Below the pieces are notes generated by a model. It saw nothing but the letters and a program-made list of their open reading frames with translations. It searched no databases and was not told the origin of the DNA. This document shows positions 8,970-17,462 of a stretch of DNA of 40,900 nucleotides, piece by piece; position 1 is the first letter of the stretch; each line of letters opens with the position of its first letter. The DNA is taken from contig DASZWQ010000001.1 of assembly GCA_035546535.1 (NCBI GenBank), positions 1-40,900 on the forward strand, given 5' to 3'. Both the position numbers and the translations under genes were made by a program. This DNA comes from Pirellulales bacterium. Lineage in GTDB: Bacteria; Planctomycetota; Planctomycetia; Pirellulales; JACPPG01.

Positions 8970-10415
8970 ATGGCCCCCTCATTCGCGCGCTCTGCGACGG
9001 CAGCGGAATTGCCCGCCGGCAATGCGCGCGAACAATCCGCCAACGAACGGCAAGACGTGGGCCACGGCCAGGACCTGCTCGTGCGGATTTGTTGTGCCCG
9101 CTTTGCCATGCTCATCATGATCGTGGTGCTGTTGGGTATGCTGCCGTGGGCGGTGATGCGCGCCGTCACGGACCAGGGTTCGGACGTTTACGATTTCGTG
9201 CGCAGCAGCCGTTTCATTGTCGTACACGGCACTCGGAACCCTTGCACGGCGTTCAATCGGTATCTGCCGTCGGTGGACGTGGCGTTTATCCTGTTCACGC
9301 TTGCGCCACTCGCCGTTGTTGCGACGGCATATTGCTTATTCAACATCGGCACCTGGTTCGCGCTTCTGTCGACAGTGCGCGATCGTTTGCTTCCGCCGCG
9401 CAATCCGTCGGTAGCCAGCCGCGGTACCATGGCCGCGGCCCTGATGGTCCTGGTCATTGCCGCCGACGGATTCATGATCGGCGCGTTTCACGTGCTGATG
9501 GTTTGGCTCATGGTCGCGGGCCTCGTCCATGCCAGCCGCGGACGCGATTGGAAAGGGGGCGCGCTGCTGGGCGTCGCCACCTGGATCAAATTGCTCCCCG
9601 TGATCGGCGTCGGCTACTTGCTGCTCAAGCGCAAATGGAAGGCAGCACTCATCGCGCTGGCCGTCGTCGCGGCGATTGATATCCCTCTCTCGCTGGCCGC
9701 GTTCGGCTGGCAGGGAACATGGCATGAACACGCCGCTTTCCTGCACGGCGGTGCCATGGGCACGCTGCAGGACCAGATGCACGGCGAAGCCTGGATCGAC
9801 GAAGATCGCATCACCAACCAATCCACGATCGTCGTTCTGCGCCGCCTGCTCACGGCCCGCGCCGGACAGACCAGCATGGCCGTTGCCGATCTCTCGCCGC
9901 AGGGGCTGTCGATCGTGACGGGCTGCGTGCTCGCGGGATTGGCGGCCGGAATCGCGACCTTGCTGCGGCGCCCCGGCGCGGCGCTTTCACAAGAGGAGTG
10001 GGCCGGCGAGATCGCCTTGCTGCTGCTCGGTACCGTGTGGTTCTCGCCGGTCGTGTGGAGCTACCATTTGACCGCCGTTCTGCCGGCGCTGGCCGTCATC
10101 ATGGCGCAGGACCGCTACGAAGCTCCAAAGCAAATCGTCACCATTGCCTGGATCGTCGGGCTGGCGCTCTTTGCAGTGCCGCTGGGGCGCGCGGCCGGGC
10201 ATATGCTGTTGACTTCGTACTTGATTGGCGCGGTCCTGCTCTGGACTCTCTCGAGCCGCGGCCAGTTGGCGCCCATGGCTGTTGGCCTGAGCTTCGGGCT
10301 TCGCGGTCCGCGCCGACCCGCGCATCACCGGCCGCGTGGCGCATTCGCGACGTCGCGCGACTCGGGCGCTAAATCGCCGAGCTCTGCAACGCCGGAAATC
10401 TTCCTGGTAGGCTAG
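8970..10415 (+). CDS. GT87-like (DUF2029) membrane glycosyltransferase
   Basis: An integral membrane protein of 481 residues from this start, with about ten hydrophobic segments spread over its length. Family features of GT87/DUF2029 polyprenyl-phosphate-mannose-dependent transferases are visible: a DVYDF acidic segment in the first outer loop, a cytoplasmic LLGVATWIKLLPVI stretch (the usual K-x-x-P), the NQSTIVVLRRLLT loop, and FSPVVWSYHLTAVLPA (the usual SP-x-x-W-x-H-H). In the family these proteins add mannose or arabinose to lipid or glycan acceptors on the outer face. The second His of the W-x-H-H box appears to be Leu here, so donor use is uncertain. The frame opens with GTG at 8943; the ATG at 8970 is preferred without ribosome-site support. 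Confidence 0.65.
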   Translation: MAPSFARSATAAELPAGNAREQSANERQDVGHGQDLLVRICCARFAMLIMIVVLLGMLPWAVMRAVTDQGSDVYDFVRSSRFIVVHGTRNPCTAFNRYLPSVDVAFILFTLAPLAVVATAYCLFNIGTWFALLSTVRDRLLPPRNPSVASRGTMAAALMVLVIAADGFMIGAFHVLMVWLMVAGLVHASRGRDWKGGALLGVATWIKLLPVIGVGYLLLKRKWKAALIALAVVAAIDIPLSLAAFGWQGTWHEHAAFLHGGAMGTLQDQMHGEAWIDEDRITNQSTIVVLRRLLTARAGQTSMAVADLSPQGLSIVTGCVLAGLAAGIATLLRRPGAALSQEEWAGEIALLLLGTVWFSPVVWSYHLTAVLPALAVIMAQDRYEAPKQIVTIAWIVGLALFAVPLGRAAGHMLLTSYLIGAVLLWTLSSRGQLAPMAVGLSFGLRGPRRPAHHRPRGAFATSRDSGAKSPSSATPEIFLVG

Positions 10416-10565
10416 CAGCCAGTTGAAAAAAGCCCTCGTGGCTTTTTTCAACCTCGCCAAGTGCGAAGCAAAGCTTCGCACGGCTCGCAAAATAACGACT
10501 TACGTCGATATTTTGCCATCGCATCCCTGCGATGTCGCAGCCCGTTGAGTTCTTCAACAGGCCGC
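10415..10565. repeat. palindrome-rich 151-bp element with inverted ends
   Basis: GCAGCCAGTTGAAAAA (10415-10430) matches the reverse complement of 10550-10565 at 13 of 16 positions. Inside are three strong hairpins: a 12-bp stem at 10423-10451, a 9-bp stem with AAA loop at 10461-10481, and a 7-bp stem at 10517-10534. The left end overlaps the last base of the glycosyltransferase stop codon and the right end lies 30 bases from the activator stop. Such nested structure with terminal repeats suggests a MITE-like or REP-like unit. Confidence 0.5.
10423..10451. terminator. bidirectional intrinsic terminator
   Basis: TTGAAAAAAGCC (10423-10434) is a perfect inverted copy of GGCTTTTTTCAA (10440-10451), with the loop CTCGT. 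A T-run follows the stem core on both strands, as expected between two convergent genes (glycosyltransferase on +, activator on -). Confidence 0.65.
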
Positions 10566-10594
10566 CTAGGATCAGACGCGGCCGCAGTTCCCCA

Positions 10595-11602
10595 TCATTG
10601 CAGTTCCCCATCACCGGCTTCGGGGATACTCAGCGACACCTCGAAGCGGCTGAGCAGCCGCGTCAGCGTGTTGGGGTGAACTCCCAGCAGTTTTGCCGCG
10701 CGCCCTTTATGTCCACGGGTGACGCGCAATGCCTGTCGGATCGATTCGTTGCGCAATCGTTCCAGGTTCAAAAAGGGTAGGGCTAGCGTCTGCTCGCGGC
10801 GGATCGTCGACGACTCGGGCAAAACTGGCACGCAATCGAGCACATACGACTGCTCGATGACCTGCGCGAGTTGCCGAATATTGCCCGGCCAGGGGAATTC
10901 GCAAAACTTCTGCAGCATTTCGCTGTCGGGTTGCCAAAGAGGGCGGCCATAACGGCTCGCGAATCGGTCCGAGAAGAACTCGATGAACTCCGGGATATCC
11001 TCGGGCCGCTGTCGCAACGCCGGCACGCGCAGCTCGACCATGTTCAATCGGTAGTAGAGGTCTTCGCGAAACCGGCCGTCGATCACCTCTTTTTCGAGAT
11101 TGCGATTCGTCGCTGCAATGACTTGTACGTCGATTTTCACCGGACGTGAAGCGCCGACCGGGGTCACCTCGCGTTGTTGCAAGACGCGTAGGAGCTTCGG
11201 CTGCAAGTCGAGCGGCATTTCGCCGATCTCGTCGAGGAATACCACGCCGCCGCTGGCCGCGCGGAAAACACCGAGCGAGCTGCCCGCGGCGCCCGTGAAC
11301 GCCCCGCGTTCGTGACCGAATAACTGACTTTCCGCCAGCGTCGGCGTCAGCGCCGCGCAATTGACGGGGATGAAGGGTTTCCCGGCGCGGCTGCCGGAAG
11401 CGTGGATCAGGCTGGCCCAGAGTTCTTTGCCCGTGCCCGTCTCACCCCAAATGAGGCAACTGCATTGGACTTCAGCGACGCGTTCGGCGTGCTGAGCTAT
11501 GCGTCGCACTACCGCATTACGGCCGAGTACCCAATCGACCGATTTGCCGCAGTTTACTGCGTGCACCCCATCCGTGGGCGCGGTTTGAGTGTCATTAAGC
11601 AT
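10595..11602 (-). CDS. sigma54-dependent transcription activator, PspF-like (no sensor domain)
   Basis: The 335-residue protein (from the ATG at 11602) is a bacterial enhancer-binding protein. It has Walker A GETGTGKE (residues 53-60), the sigma54-contacting GAFTGA loop (100-105), Walker B VVFLDE (120-125), the RFREDLYYRL arginine-finger region (177-186) and a C-terminal Fis-type helix-turn-helix (about 285-320, ending HPNTLTRLLSRF). It would use ATP hydrolysis to open sigma54 promoters. Only about 30 residues precede the AAA+ domain, so no receiver, GAF or PAS domain is present; activity must be set by a partner, as in PspF, or by expression. AAGG lies eight bases before the chosen ATG; a GTG at 11665 is an alternative start. 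A -24/-12-like site is found just upstream, facing away. Confidence 0.9.
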   Translation of the reverse strand: MLNDTQTAPTDGVHAVNCGKSVDWVLGRNAVVRRIAQHAERVAEVQCSCLIWGETGTGKELWASLIHASGSRAGKPFIPVNCAALTPTLAESQLFGHERGAFTGAAGSSLGVFRAASGGVVFLDEIGEMPLDLQPKLLRVLQQREVTPVGASRPVKIDVQVIAATNRNLEKEVIDGRFREDLYYRLNMVELRVPALRQRPEDIPEFIEFFSDRFASRYGRPLWQPDSEMLQKFCEFPWPGNIRQLAQVIEQSYVLDCVPVLPESSTIRREQTLALPFLNLERLRNESIRQALRVTRGHKGRAAKLLGVHPNTLTRLLSRFEVSLSIPEAGDGELQ

Positions 11603-12269
11603 TTGTCGAAGCCTTGCGCATCGTCTCCCGTCGCGGGATATCGGCGGTACGATGCTTGCAATCACGTGTCACACGCCAGCCAACCTCATGCTGAAGTAAC
11701 TGGCGGTCAATCAATCATTAGCGTTCCTCGGCCCCAGCACCGAAGCAATCCCTGCTGCTGCCTGCGCACCAACGAGGCGTGCAAGCGTGCCGCATTTTCG
11801 GCGGCTCGATGTGCGATGAGGAGATACCCCCCGCGACATCGAAGCCCCGCACTTTCGAAATACTCGATTCATGCTAGTTAAACAACACCAAAAACGCAAA
11901 CCTTAGGGGCGCTAACCGTTTTGAGGCGTTGAGGATACTGCGAATGCCGCGCCGTTCTAATCCTCACAATCCGTCCCGAGTGCCGTTCCGATTCGCTCTG
12001 TCGCTGTTAGTGGCTATGCAGGAACAAGTTGCGTCGAATAGAGCTTCGCTAGTGACGGTATTGGTTACTTTCGAGCCATGCCCCCCGCGCCGGCGGATCT
12101 TGGCTATTTTTTGCACGGTCCGCCCAGAAACTGCGCTGTTCTGCAATGCCAAAAAATCTTGAATTAGGAGCATTTTTCGCGACGAATTGTCGTACAACCG
12201 ATTACGTTCTGTGTGCCCCAACGGTTCAAGCGACTATGGTGGTCTGCCATGGGTCACCGTGGTCACATC
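11603..12269. other. 667-base intergenic region, activator to permease
   Basis: This gap separates the divergent activator and permease genes. It contains a -24/-12-like site at 11645-11660 and otherwise no reading frame with a ribosome site or recognisable product. The A/T content rises around 11880-11915 and 12100-12200. There is no clear hairpin terminator. It could hold a regulatory region or a small RNA made from the -24/-12 site. Confidence 0.4.
11645..11660 (+). promoter_or_regulatory. candidate sigma54 (-24/-12) promoter
   Basis: The site CGGTACGATGCTTGCA has GG and GC exactly 10 bases apart and matches TGGCACG-N4-TTGCA at 10 of 12 defined positions. It lies 43 bases upstream of the sigma54 activator gene and points the other way, toward the amino-acid permease about 600 bases downstream. 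By rough count a few such matches are expected by chance in a window this size, but few in this gap. Confidence 0.4.
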
Positions 12270-13649
12270 ATGAACAGAACGAATCGGGAATCGGATCTGC
12301 CACCGGTGCTGGGATTCTTCTCAGCGGTCACTCTCGTCGTGGGCGGGGTGATCGGTTCGGGGATCTTCCTCAAGCCCAGCCAGGTGGCGGCGGCGACCGA
12401 TGGCTACGTCGGACTGATTCTCACGCTATGGATCGTGCTCGGCGTCGTGAATCTCTGCGGAGCGCTGGCGCTGGCCGAACTTTCGGCGATGTTTCCGCGC
12501 TCCGGCGGCTCGTATCTCTTTCTCCGCGAGGCCTACGGGGCTCTTTGGGCTTTCAGTTGGGCATGGGCCGAGTTCTGCATTATTCGCAGTGGCAGCATTG
12601 CCACGCTCGCCGCCGCGATGGCGATTACGATCGGGGAATTCGCTACGGCGACCGGCTTCGCGATCGACGCAGGCACGGAGCGGCTGTTTTCCATCGCGAG
12701 CATCGTCCTCTTGGCAGCGATCAATATCGTTGGCACGCGATGGGGCGGCGCCGTGCAAAATCTGACGACTGTCATCAAGGGAGCCTTCGTCGTTTTTCTC
12801 GCGGTGCTCCCCTTTGTGGCGCTGGAGTCGAACGCGGTCGACTTGGGGCGGCTGTTTCCGCACGCGATGAGCGCTGGACTGCTGGCCGGCATCGGCAGCG
12901 CCGTCTCGGGCATCATGTGGGCTTATGACGGTTGGGCCAATCTTCCGATCGTGGCCGAAGAAGTGCGCGAGCCCGCGCGCAATGTGCCCCGTGCATTGAT
13001 CTTGGGAATCCTGTTGTTGATCGTGCTCTATACGGGCGCGAACCTGGCCTACCATCTCACGCTGCCCGCTAGCGAAATCGCCACCGCCAAGGCGACGGCC
13101 GTGACGGCGGCCGAGAAGCTGATTCCGAATTTCGGCGGCAAGCTCACCATGGCCATGCTGGCCGTGTCGATTTTCGGTGCCCTCAACGCCAACATACTCA
13201 CGGGGCCTCGCGTGCTCTTCGCCGCGGCGCGCGATCACGAGTTTCTCGGCCCCATGCGCCGCGTAGATCCGCGCTTTGGAACGCCGGCCATCGCCATCGC
13301 GGCGTTGTCGGCATGGGCCACGCTCTTGATCGTGCTCGGCGATTTTTATCCCGATCCCGACAAGCGCTTGTACGACGTGCTGAGCGACTATTGCATCTTT
13401 GGCGCGGCACTTTTCTATCTGGCCGCGGTGGTGGCGGTATTCGTGCTGCGGCGCTCCCGGCCTGCGGCGCCGCGCCCCTATCGCGCGTGGGGCTATCCGT
13501 TGCTGCCGGCGGTTTTCGTGGGGGCCTACATACTGGTTCTTTCCAGCATGTTTTGGGCGGCGCCGGTGGAATGCAGCATCGGGCTCCTTCTCATCGCGGT
13601 GGGCATGGCGGTTTTCGCGGTCGCACGACGCCTCTCAAACGAGCGTTGA
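12270..13649 (+). CDS. APC-superfamily amino acid permease
   Basis: A 459-residue membrane protein with about 12 hydrophobic segments. The first segment carries the APC hallmark VVGGVIGSGIFLKPSQVA (residues about 17-34), whose G-S-G-I-F turn binds the substrate backbone, and ELSAMFPRSGGSYLF follows in segment 3, as in LAT/SteT-like exchangers. It should move amino acids across the inner membrane by proton symport or exchange; the substrate cannot be read. The ATG at 12270 is chosen because the conserved N-terminus begins shortly after; the frame opens earlier at 12213 with ATG choices at 12249 and 12270, and no ribosome site is strong. It may be controlled by the neighbouring sigma54 activator. 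Confidence 0.85.
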   Translation: MNRTNRESDLPPVLGFFSAVTLVVGGVIGSGIFLKPSQVAAATDGYVGLILTLWIVLGVVNLCGALALAELSAMFPRSGGSYLFLREAYGALWAFSWAWAEFCIIRSGSIATLAAAMAITIGEFATATGFAIDAGTERLFSIASIVLLAAINIVGTRWGGAVQNLTTVIKGAFVVFLAVLPFVALESNAVDLGRLFPHAMSAGLLAGIGSAVSGIMWAYDGWANLPIVAEEVREPARNVPRALILGILLLIVLYTGANLAYHLTLPASEIATAKATAVTAAEKLIPNFGGKLTMAMLAVSIFGALNANILTGPRVLFAAARDHEFLGPMRRVDPRFGTPAIAIAALSAWATLLIVLGDFYPDPDKRLYDVLSDYCIFGAALFYLAAVVAVFVLRRSRPAAPRPYRAWGYPLLPAVFVGAYILVLSSMFWAAPVECSIGLLLIAVGMAVFAVARRLSNER

Positions 13650-13702
13650 TCGACCTGCACGCCCGTTTGCGAGCGATTCCGTAGCGCCAGGCCAGTGGCG
13701 AT

Positions 13703-14260
13703 TTAGTTTCTCGAAGGGTCGACCGGTACGTCCTTGATGCGCAGCGCCGCCAACACTTCCCAGCCAGCCGCTTCACTAATCGAGCGTTCCCACAACTCGG
13801 ATTGCAGAGCGAATACATGCCGCAGACCGGTCGGCTCGGTGCGCCAAGCGCCCGCTTGCAATTCCATTTCCAGTTGGCCGGCAGCCCAGCCGGCGTATCC
13901 AAAGAAAAAACGGACCGGCCCCTCGTGCTTCTCGCAGATCAACGCCCGCAATTGATCGCTGCTAGCCGTGAAGTACAAGCCTGGCAAAACCTCGATCTCG
14001 GCAATCGTGGCTTCCGTGTGCAGCGCCATCAAGGGGCCTTCGCACGGGCCGCCTAAGCTGAGCGGCGTGTCCTGTTGGCAGTCTTCCTGTCCCATACGCT
14101 GCCAAAGCTCGCGAACGCTGGTCGACGTCGCCCGATTGAGGACCAATCCGAGAGTTCCTTCGTCGGGCGTGTGCCGCACGATGAGGACGACCGTCTGGCG
14201 AAAGTTCGGATCTCCCAGCTCAGGAGATGCCACCAGCAAGAGGCCTTGCAATGATTCCAT
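13703..14260 (-). CDS. YqgE/AlgH family protein (UPF0301)
   Basis: The 185-residue product starts MESLQGLLLVASPELGDPNF and continues with RQTVVLIVRHTPDEGTLGLVLNR, LGGPCEGPLMALH and RFFFGYAGWAAGQLE, all signature stretches of YqgE/AlgH. AlgH was named from alginate regulation in Pseudomonas, but the biochemical role of the family is unsettled. A strong ribosome site (GAGGAGAGGA) precedes the ATG. It is a single gene that converges on the permease with about 50 bases between the stops; no terminator hairpin is evident. Confidence 0.9.
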   Translation of the reverse strand: MESLQGLLLVASPELGDPNFRQTVVLIVRHTPDEGTLGLVLNRATSTSVRELWQRMGQEDCQQDTPLSLGGPCEGPLMALHTEATIAEIEVLPGLYFTASSDQLRALICEKHEGPVRFFFGYAGWAAGQLEMELQAGAWRTEPTGLRHVFALQSELWERSISEAAGWEVLAALRIKDVPVDPSRN

Positions 14261-14776
14261 CGTGTCCTCTCCTCATCGGTCGTTCCGTCAGAGGCGGCGA
14301 TCGCTGCACACTCGACTCGCGTTGCGAGCGTCGCCGCGGCCGGTCGCAATATTCATTCAAACTACCGACCTTTGCCGGTCGTATGAAGCCCCGAATACTC
14401 GGTAAGAATTGCACCAGGCACCGCGCGCCCGGATAGCGAGCGCGGCGATCGATACGCCACATTCGACTCTTACCAACAGGGAAAGATTGACGGTCTTTTT
14501 AGGTTTAGGGGCGGTAGACAGCAATCCCCGGCCACTGCTTGGGCTGGCCTACAAACGGCGCGTCGCCCAGCAGAATACGCCGCGCGCAACCTGCCACGCG
14601 ACAAGGGTTTGATCCCCGAGGCGGGTTTCATGAAGCCTTCTGCGCCCTGGCAACCGAATCTGCCGATCCAGCGCAAATTGTTAATTCCTCGGACGGTGCT
14701 GGCCGATGCGGTTTTATGACCAGTAGCGATCGAGCCACGAAATCCAGACATCACGCTTGCATAGGGAGTGATGGCA
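14261..14776. other. 516-base intergenic region
   Basis: It lies between the divergent yqgE-like and MORN-protein genes. I see no reading frame with a ribosome site, no tRNA fold and no strong hairpin. It may hold both promoters; TTGACG at about 14486 is a possible -35 box, but no good -10 is correctly spaced. Confidence 0.35.
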
Positions 14777-16099
14777 ATGTCCCGTTCCATTGAAGCCTTG
14801 CTGTGGAGCATCGCCGTAGGGCTTTCGTTATCGGTTCCCGCGTTGGCAGATGTCATGGAGTCGGCCCCGGTCGACGCCGCTGCGGGAGTTCCTTTGCCAC
14901 AGAGCGCGACGCCGGCGACCTCGGCCGTTGAAGAACCGGCGGCCGCCGAAGCCGCGTCCGTCGAGCCCGTGGAGCAACCCGCTTCGACGGCCGGCCATGC
15001 CGAGCTGATCCAGGAGCGCTATCCCAGCCGGGAAATCAAAATCGAACGCGAGGTCGTGCAGGACGCCAGCGGCAACTATGTCAACCACGGCAAATGGACC
15101 ATGTACGACGAGCGTGGCCGCATGGTCGCCTGCGGCCAGTATCGCTACGGCGAACGGCATGGCGTCTGGACCCGCTGGCACCCGGCGGGCCAGGACATGT
15201 TCTCTCAGGTACCGTACAAGCAGTTCCAGGCGCCGTTTGTGTCGGAGGTTACCTTCGACAACGGTCGCATGCATGGCAAGTGGTCGATCTACGACAAGCA
15301 AGACCGTCTGTGCAGCGAGTTCAACTTCGAGAACGGCGAACGCCAGGGGAAGTCGACCTGGTTCTACCCTGGTGGCCAGAAGATGCGCGAGATCGATTAC
15401 AGCGCCGGCCAACTCGACGGTCAGTGGCGCGAGTGGGGAATGGATAAGAAGATCTCGATGAACGACACCTATCAGGATGGTCGCCGCCTGGGCAAGAAAG
15501 TCGAGAAGTATCCGAACGGTCAGCCCAAGATGGAAGGGACATACCTCTTTGCCCGTGAAGTCCTCAAGTCGAATTACGACTGGTGGAACGGTACGATAAA
15601 AACGACGGCCACCCGGGAAGGCAAGGATCAACGCCACGGCCGGTATGTCACCTGGCACAAGAATGGCCAGAAGGAAGAAGAAGGGCAGTACTTGAACGAT
15701 CTGCCCGTCGGCAAAACGAATTGGTGGTTCGAGAACGGACAGAAGGCGCTCGAAGGCCAATACGTCAATGGCGAGCGCAACGGCCTGTGGATCTGGTGGC
15801 ATGAGAACGGTCAGAAGTCCGTCACCGGTGAATTCGTGAAAGGCGTGGAGATCGGCAAATGGACGTGGTGGAACGACGATGGCAAAGTCGCCAACTCGGC
15901 GCGCATTACCCAGGGCCAATCGACGTTCTCGGAAGAAGATCCGGGCGATGGCGTGCCGACCGTAGCCCCCCAAGCGCCTCCGGTACCGCGTACGGCCGGC
16001 AAATCGCCCACGGGCAAAGCGCCCGGTGGCAAGTCGCCGTCGCGCCAGGCCCGCGCCCCCAAGCGAGCGTCAGCACCGACAAACACGATCCGTCGTTAA
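14777..16099 (+). CDS. secreted MORN-type repeat protein
   Basis: The product (440 residues) starts MSRSIEALLWSIAVGLSLSV and has a signal peptide with likely cleavage after VPALA. An Ala/Glu/Pro-rich linker (to about residue 75) leads into roughly ten imperfect repeats of 20-24 residues of the form G-x-W-x-x-(Y/W)-x-x-(N/D)-G-x-x-x-x-x-G-x-Y-x-x-G (for example KWTMYDERGRMVACGQYRYG and YVTWHKNGQKEEEGQYLND), the MORN_2/YwqK variety. The tail after about residue 385 is low-complexity Pro, Ala, Lys and Ser. Such repeats fold as stacked beta-hairpins and serve as binding scaffolds. AGGGAG eight bases upstream favours the ATG at 14777 over the GTG at 14768 and the ATG at 14771. No partner gene is adjacent. 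Confidence 0.75.
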   Translation: MSRSIEALLWSIAVGLSLSVPALADVMESAPVDAAAGVPLPQSATPATSAVEEPAAAEAASVEPVEQPASTAGHAELIQERYPSREIKIEREVVQDASGNYVNHGKWTMYDERGRMVACGQYRYGERHGVWTRWHPAGQDMFSQVPYKQFQAPFVSEVTFDNGRMHGKWSIYDKQDRLCSEFNFENGERQGKSTWFYPGGQKMREIDYSAGQLDGQWREWGMDKKISMNDTYQDGRRLGKKVEKYPNGQPKMEGTYLFAREVLKSNYDWWNGTIKTTATREGKDQRHGRYVTWHKNGQKEEEGQYLNDLPVGKTNWWFENGQKALEGQYVNGERNGLWIWWHENGQKSVTGEFVKGVEIGKWTWWNDDGKVANSARITQGQSTFSEEDPGDGVPTVAPQAPPVPRTAGKSPTGKAPGGKSPSRQARAPKRASAPTNTIRR

Positions 16100-16255
16100 T
16101 GCACGACGTTAACCTGGATCGGTTGCCGCTGGTGGCTCATCCACCAGAGCGCGACGATTGAGTCGTTTCACGCCCGCTCGCATTCGCTCGCGGTGCCTCT
16201 TCCGGCGCCGCGAGCTTCATTTATATGGAACCTGGATCGGAGCACTTCGGCGACA

Positions 16256-17107
16256 TCAGCGTTCGGACAATTCGTCGAAGAACGCGTCCAGCGCGGCCAG
16301 CCACTGTTGGTCGCGTGGGTCGTTGTGATCCCCACCGCGGATGACGACCAGCTTCTTCGGCTCTTGTGCCGCTGCATGCAGCTGCTGGCCGAGCGTGAAC
16401 GGCACGACCGTGTCGGCATCGCCGTGACACTGCAGGAGCGGCCCGGAATAGTTGCCGATCTTCGCGAGCGAATCGAACCGCGTCCGCATGAGCGGACGCA
16501 CTGGCAACCAGGGAAAGTGATACGCGGCAACGTCCGGCAGGGACGTGAACGTGTTCTCCAGAATCAAGCCGCGCGCCCCGTCCGCTGCTGCCAGGTCGAC
16601 CATGACGCCACCGCCGATGCTTTCGCCCAAGAGAACAATTTGGCCTGGCGCGATTTGCGCGCGCTCGGCGAGCCAGGAGCGCGCCGCGCGGGCGTCGGCC
16701 AAGACGCCGGCTTCGTTCGGGCGGCCACTGCTGCGGCCAAAGCCGCGGTAGTCGAAGGCCAGCACAGCCACGCGTTGTTCTTGCTGCAAGTGGCGCAGGA
16801 AGGGCGCACGGTGCGCAATGTGTCCGGCGTTGCCGTGAGCGAAGAGGACGTAGGCTCGCGGCTCATCGACCGGCAAATACCAGCCGTGCAGCTGTGTGCC
16901 GTCGGGGGCTGTGAACCACGCGTCCTCGAACTCGATGTGGCGGGGCTGCCAATCCCCGTCGGGATAGCGCGAGGGAATGAAGATGAGAGAATTTTCGAAA
17001 AACATTAATAGCGACAGACCGAGTAGTGCAGCCGCCGCGATCACGCATACAAACCGTAAGAGTCGTGATCGCGCGAGGCGCACAAGAAAAGAGTCCGCCG
17101 CCATCAT
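16256..17107 (-). CDS. membrane-anchored alpha/beta hydrolase (Bem46/ABHD13-like)
   Basis: The 283-residue protein has an N-terminal membrane anchor (about residues 18-37, RFVCVIAAAALLGLSLLMFF) and then an alpha/beta hydrolase domain: oxyanion HGNAGH, DYRGFGRSSG, nucleophile elbow GESIGG, acid HGDADTVVPF and histidine GGDHNDP. This order matches the Bem46/ABHD13/YfhR group of serine hydrolases; the natural ester, thioester or peptide substrate is unknown. The frame is open far upstream to 17347, but that part is Arg/Ser-rich without family similarity, so the double ATG at 17107/17104 just before the anchor is chosen, although its ribosome site is weak. The small membrane gene ends 67 bases upstream on the same strand. 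Confidence 0.85.
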   Translation of the reverse strand: MMAADSFLVRLARSRLLRFVCVIAAAALLGLSLLMFFENSLIFIPSRYPDGDWQPRHIEFEDAWFTAPDGTQLHGWYLPVDEPRAYVLFAHGNAGHIAHRAPFLRHLQQEQRVAVLAFDYRGFGRSSGRPNEAGVLADARAARSWLAERAQIAPGQIVLLGESIGGGVMVDLAAADGARGLILENTFTSLPDVAAYHFPWLPVRPLMRTRFDSLAKIGNYSGPLLQCHGDADTVVPFTLGQQLHAAAQEPKKLVVIRGGDHNDPRDQQWLAALDAFFDELSER

Positions 17108-17174
17108 AACTTTTTGACGAGGACCTGCGCCGAGTTCGGTCGGTGGCAACCCTGGATCGACCTGCGCCAATTCG

Positions 17175-17462
17175 TCACGTCCGGCAGCGAACGCCACCGC
17201 GCCCCGCATTGAACGAGAACGAGGCACGCTTCTCGGGCGCGGCGCGAACGACGGCCGTGATCTCTTCGGCCGACATGCCACGATCGAGCATCGACTGCTT
17301 GAGCGCGTTATTGTCCTCGGTCTGCCTGACCTTGCGCCAGGCCTCACTGACGATGGCCGTTATGCATACTGAGGTGGCGGCCAGAATCCCTAGCGTTCCC
17401 AGTATCGCTCCTAGAAGGATGCCCGGGTCTGACGACAAGGTTTCGATGATCTGCGGCCACAT
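17175..17462 (-). CDS. small single-TM membrane protein, 95 residues
   Basis: The product has a short N-terminus (MWPQIIETLSSDPG), one membrane segment (about residues 15-38) and a soluble helical part with KQSMLDRGMSAEEITAVVRAA, which looks like a short amphipathic 'adhesive' motif ending in a small-residue helix. I have the impression that this K-x-x-M-x-x-R-G-M-S-x-x-E-I pattern recurs in small planctomycete membrane proteins, and the layout (one TM plus a helix) loosely resembles PspB, but I assign no function. GGAGGA lies eight bases before the ATG, a good ribosome site. It may be co-transcribed with the hydrolase downstream. Confidence 0.65.
   Translation of the reverse strand: MWPQIIETLSSDPGILLGAILGTLGILAATSVCITAIVSEAWRKVRQTEDNNALKQSMLDRGMSAEEITAVVRAAPEKRASFSFNAGRGGVRCRT

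Noticed and set aside
11711..11899. Minus-strand 62-codon frame in the activator-permease gap
   Set aside because: No ribosome site, no recognised motif; length is expected by chance.
12101..12115. Second -24/-12-like site (TGGC ... TTGCA) before the permease
   Set aside because: GG and GC are 9, not 10, bases apart, a spacing that abolishes sigma54 recognition in the known promoters.
14828..15973. Long minus-strand frame antisense to the MORN protein
   Set aside because: Mirror of a repeat-rich coding frame; the + strand product has a signal peptide and family repeats.
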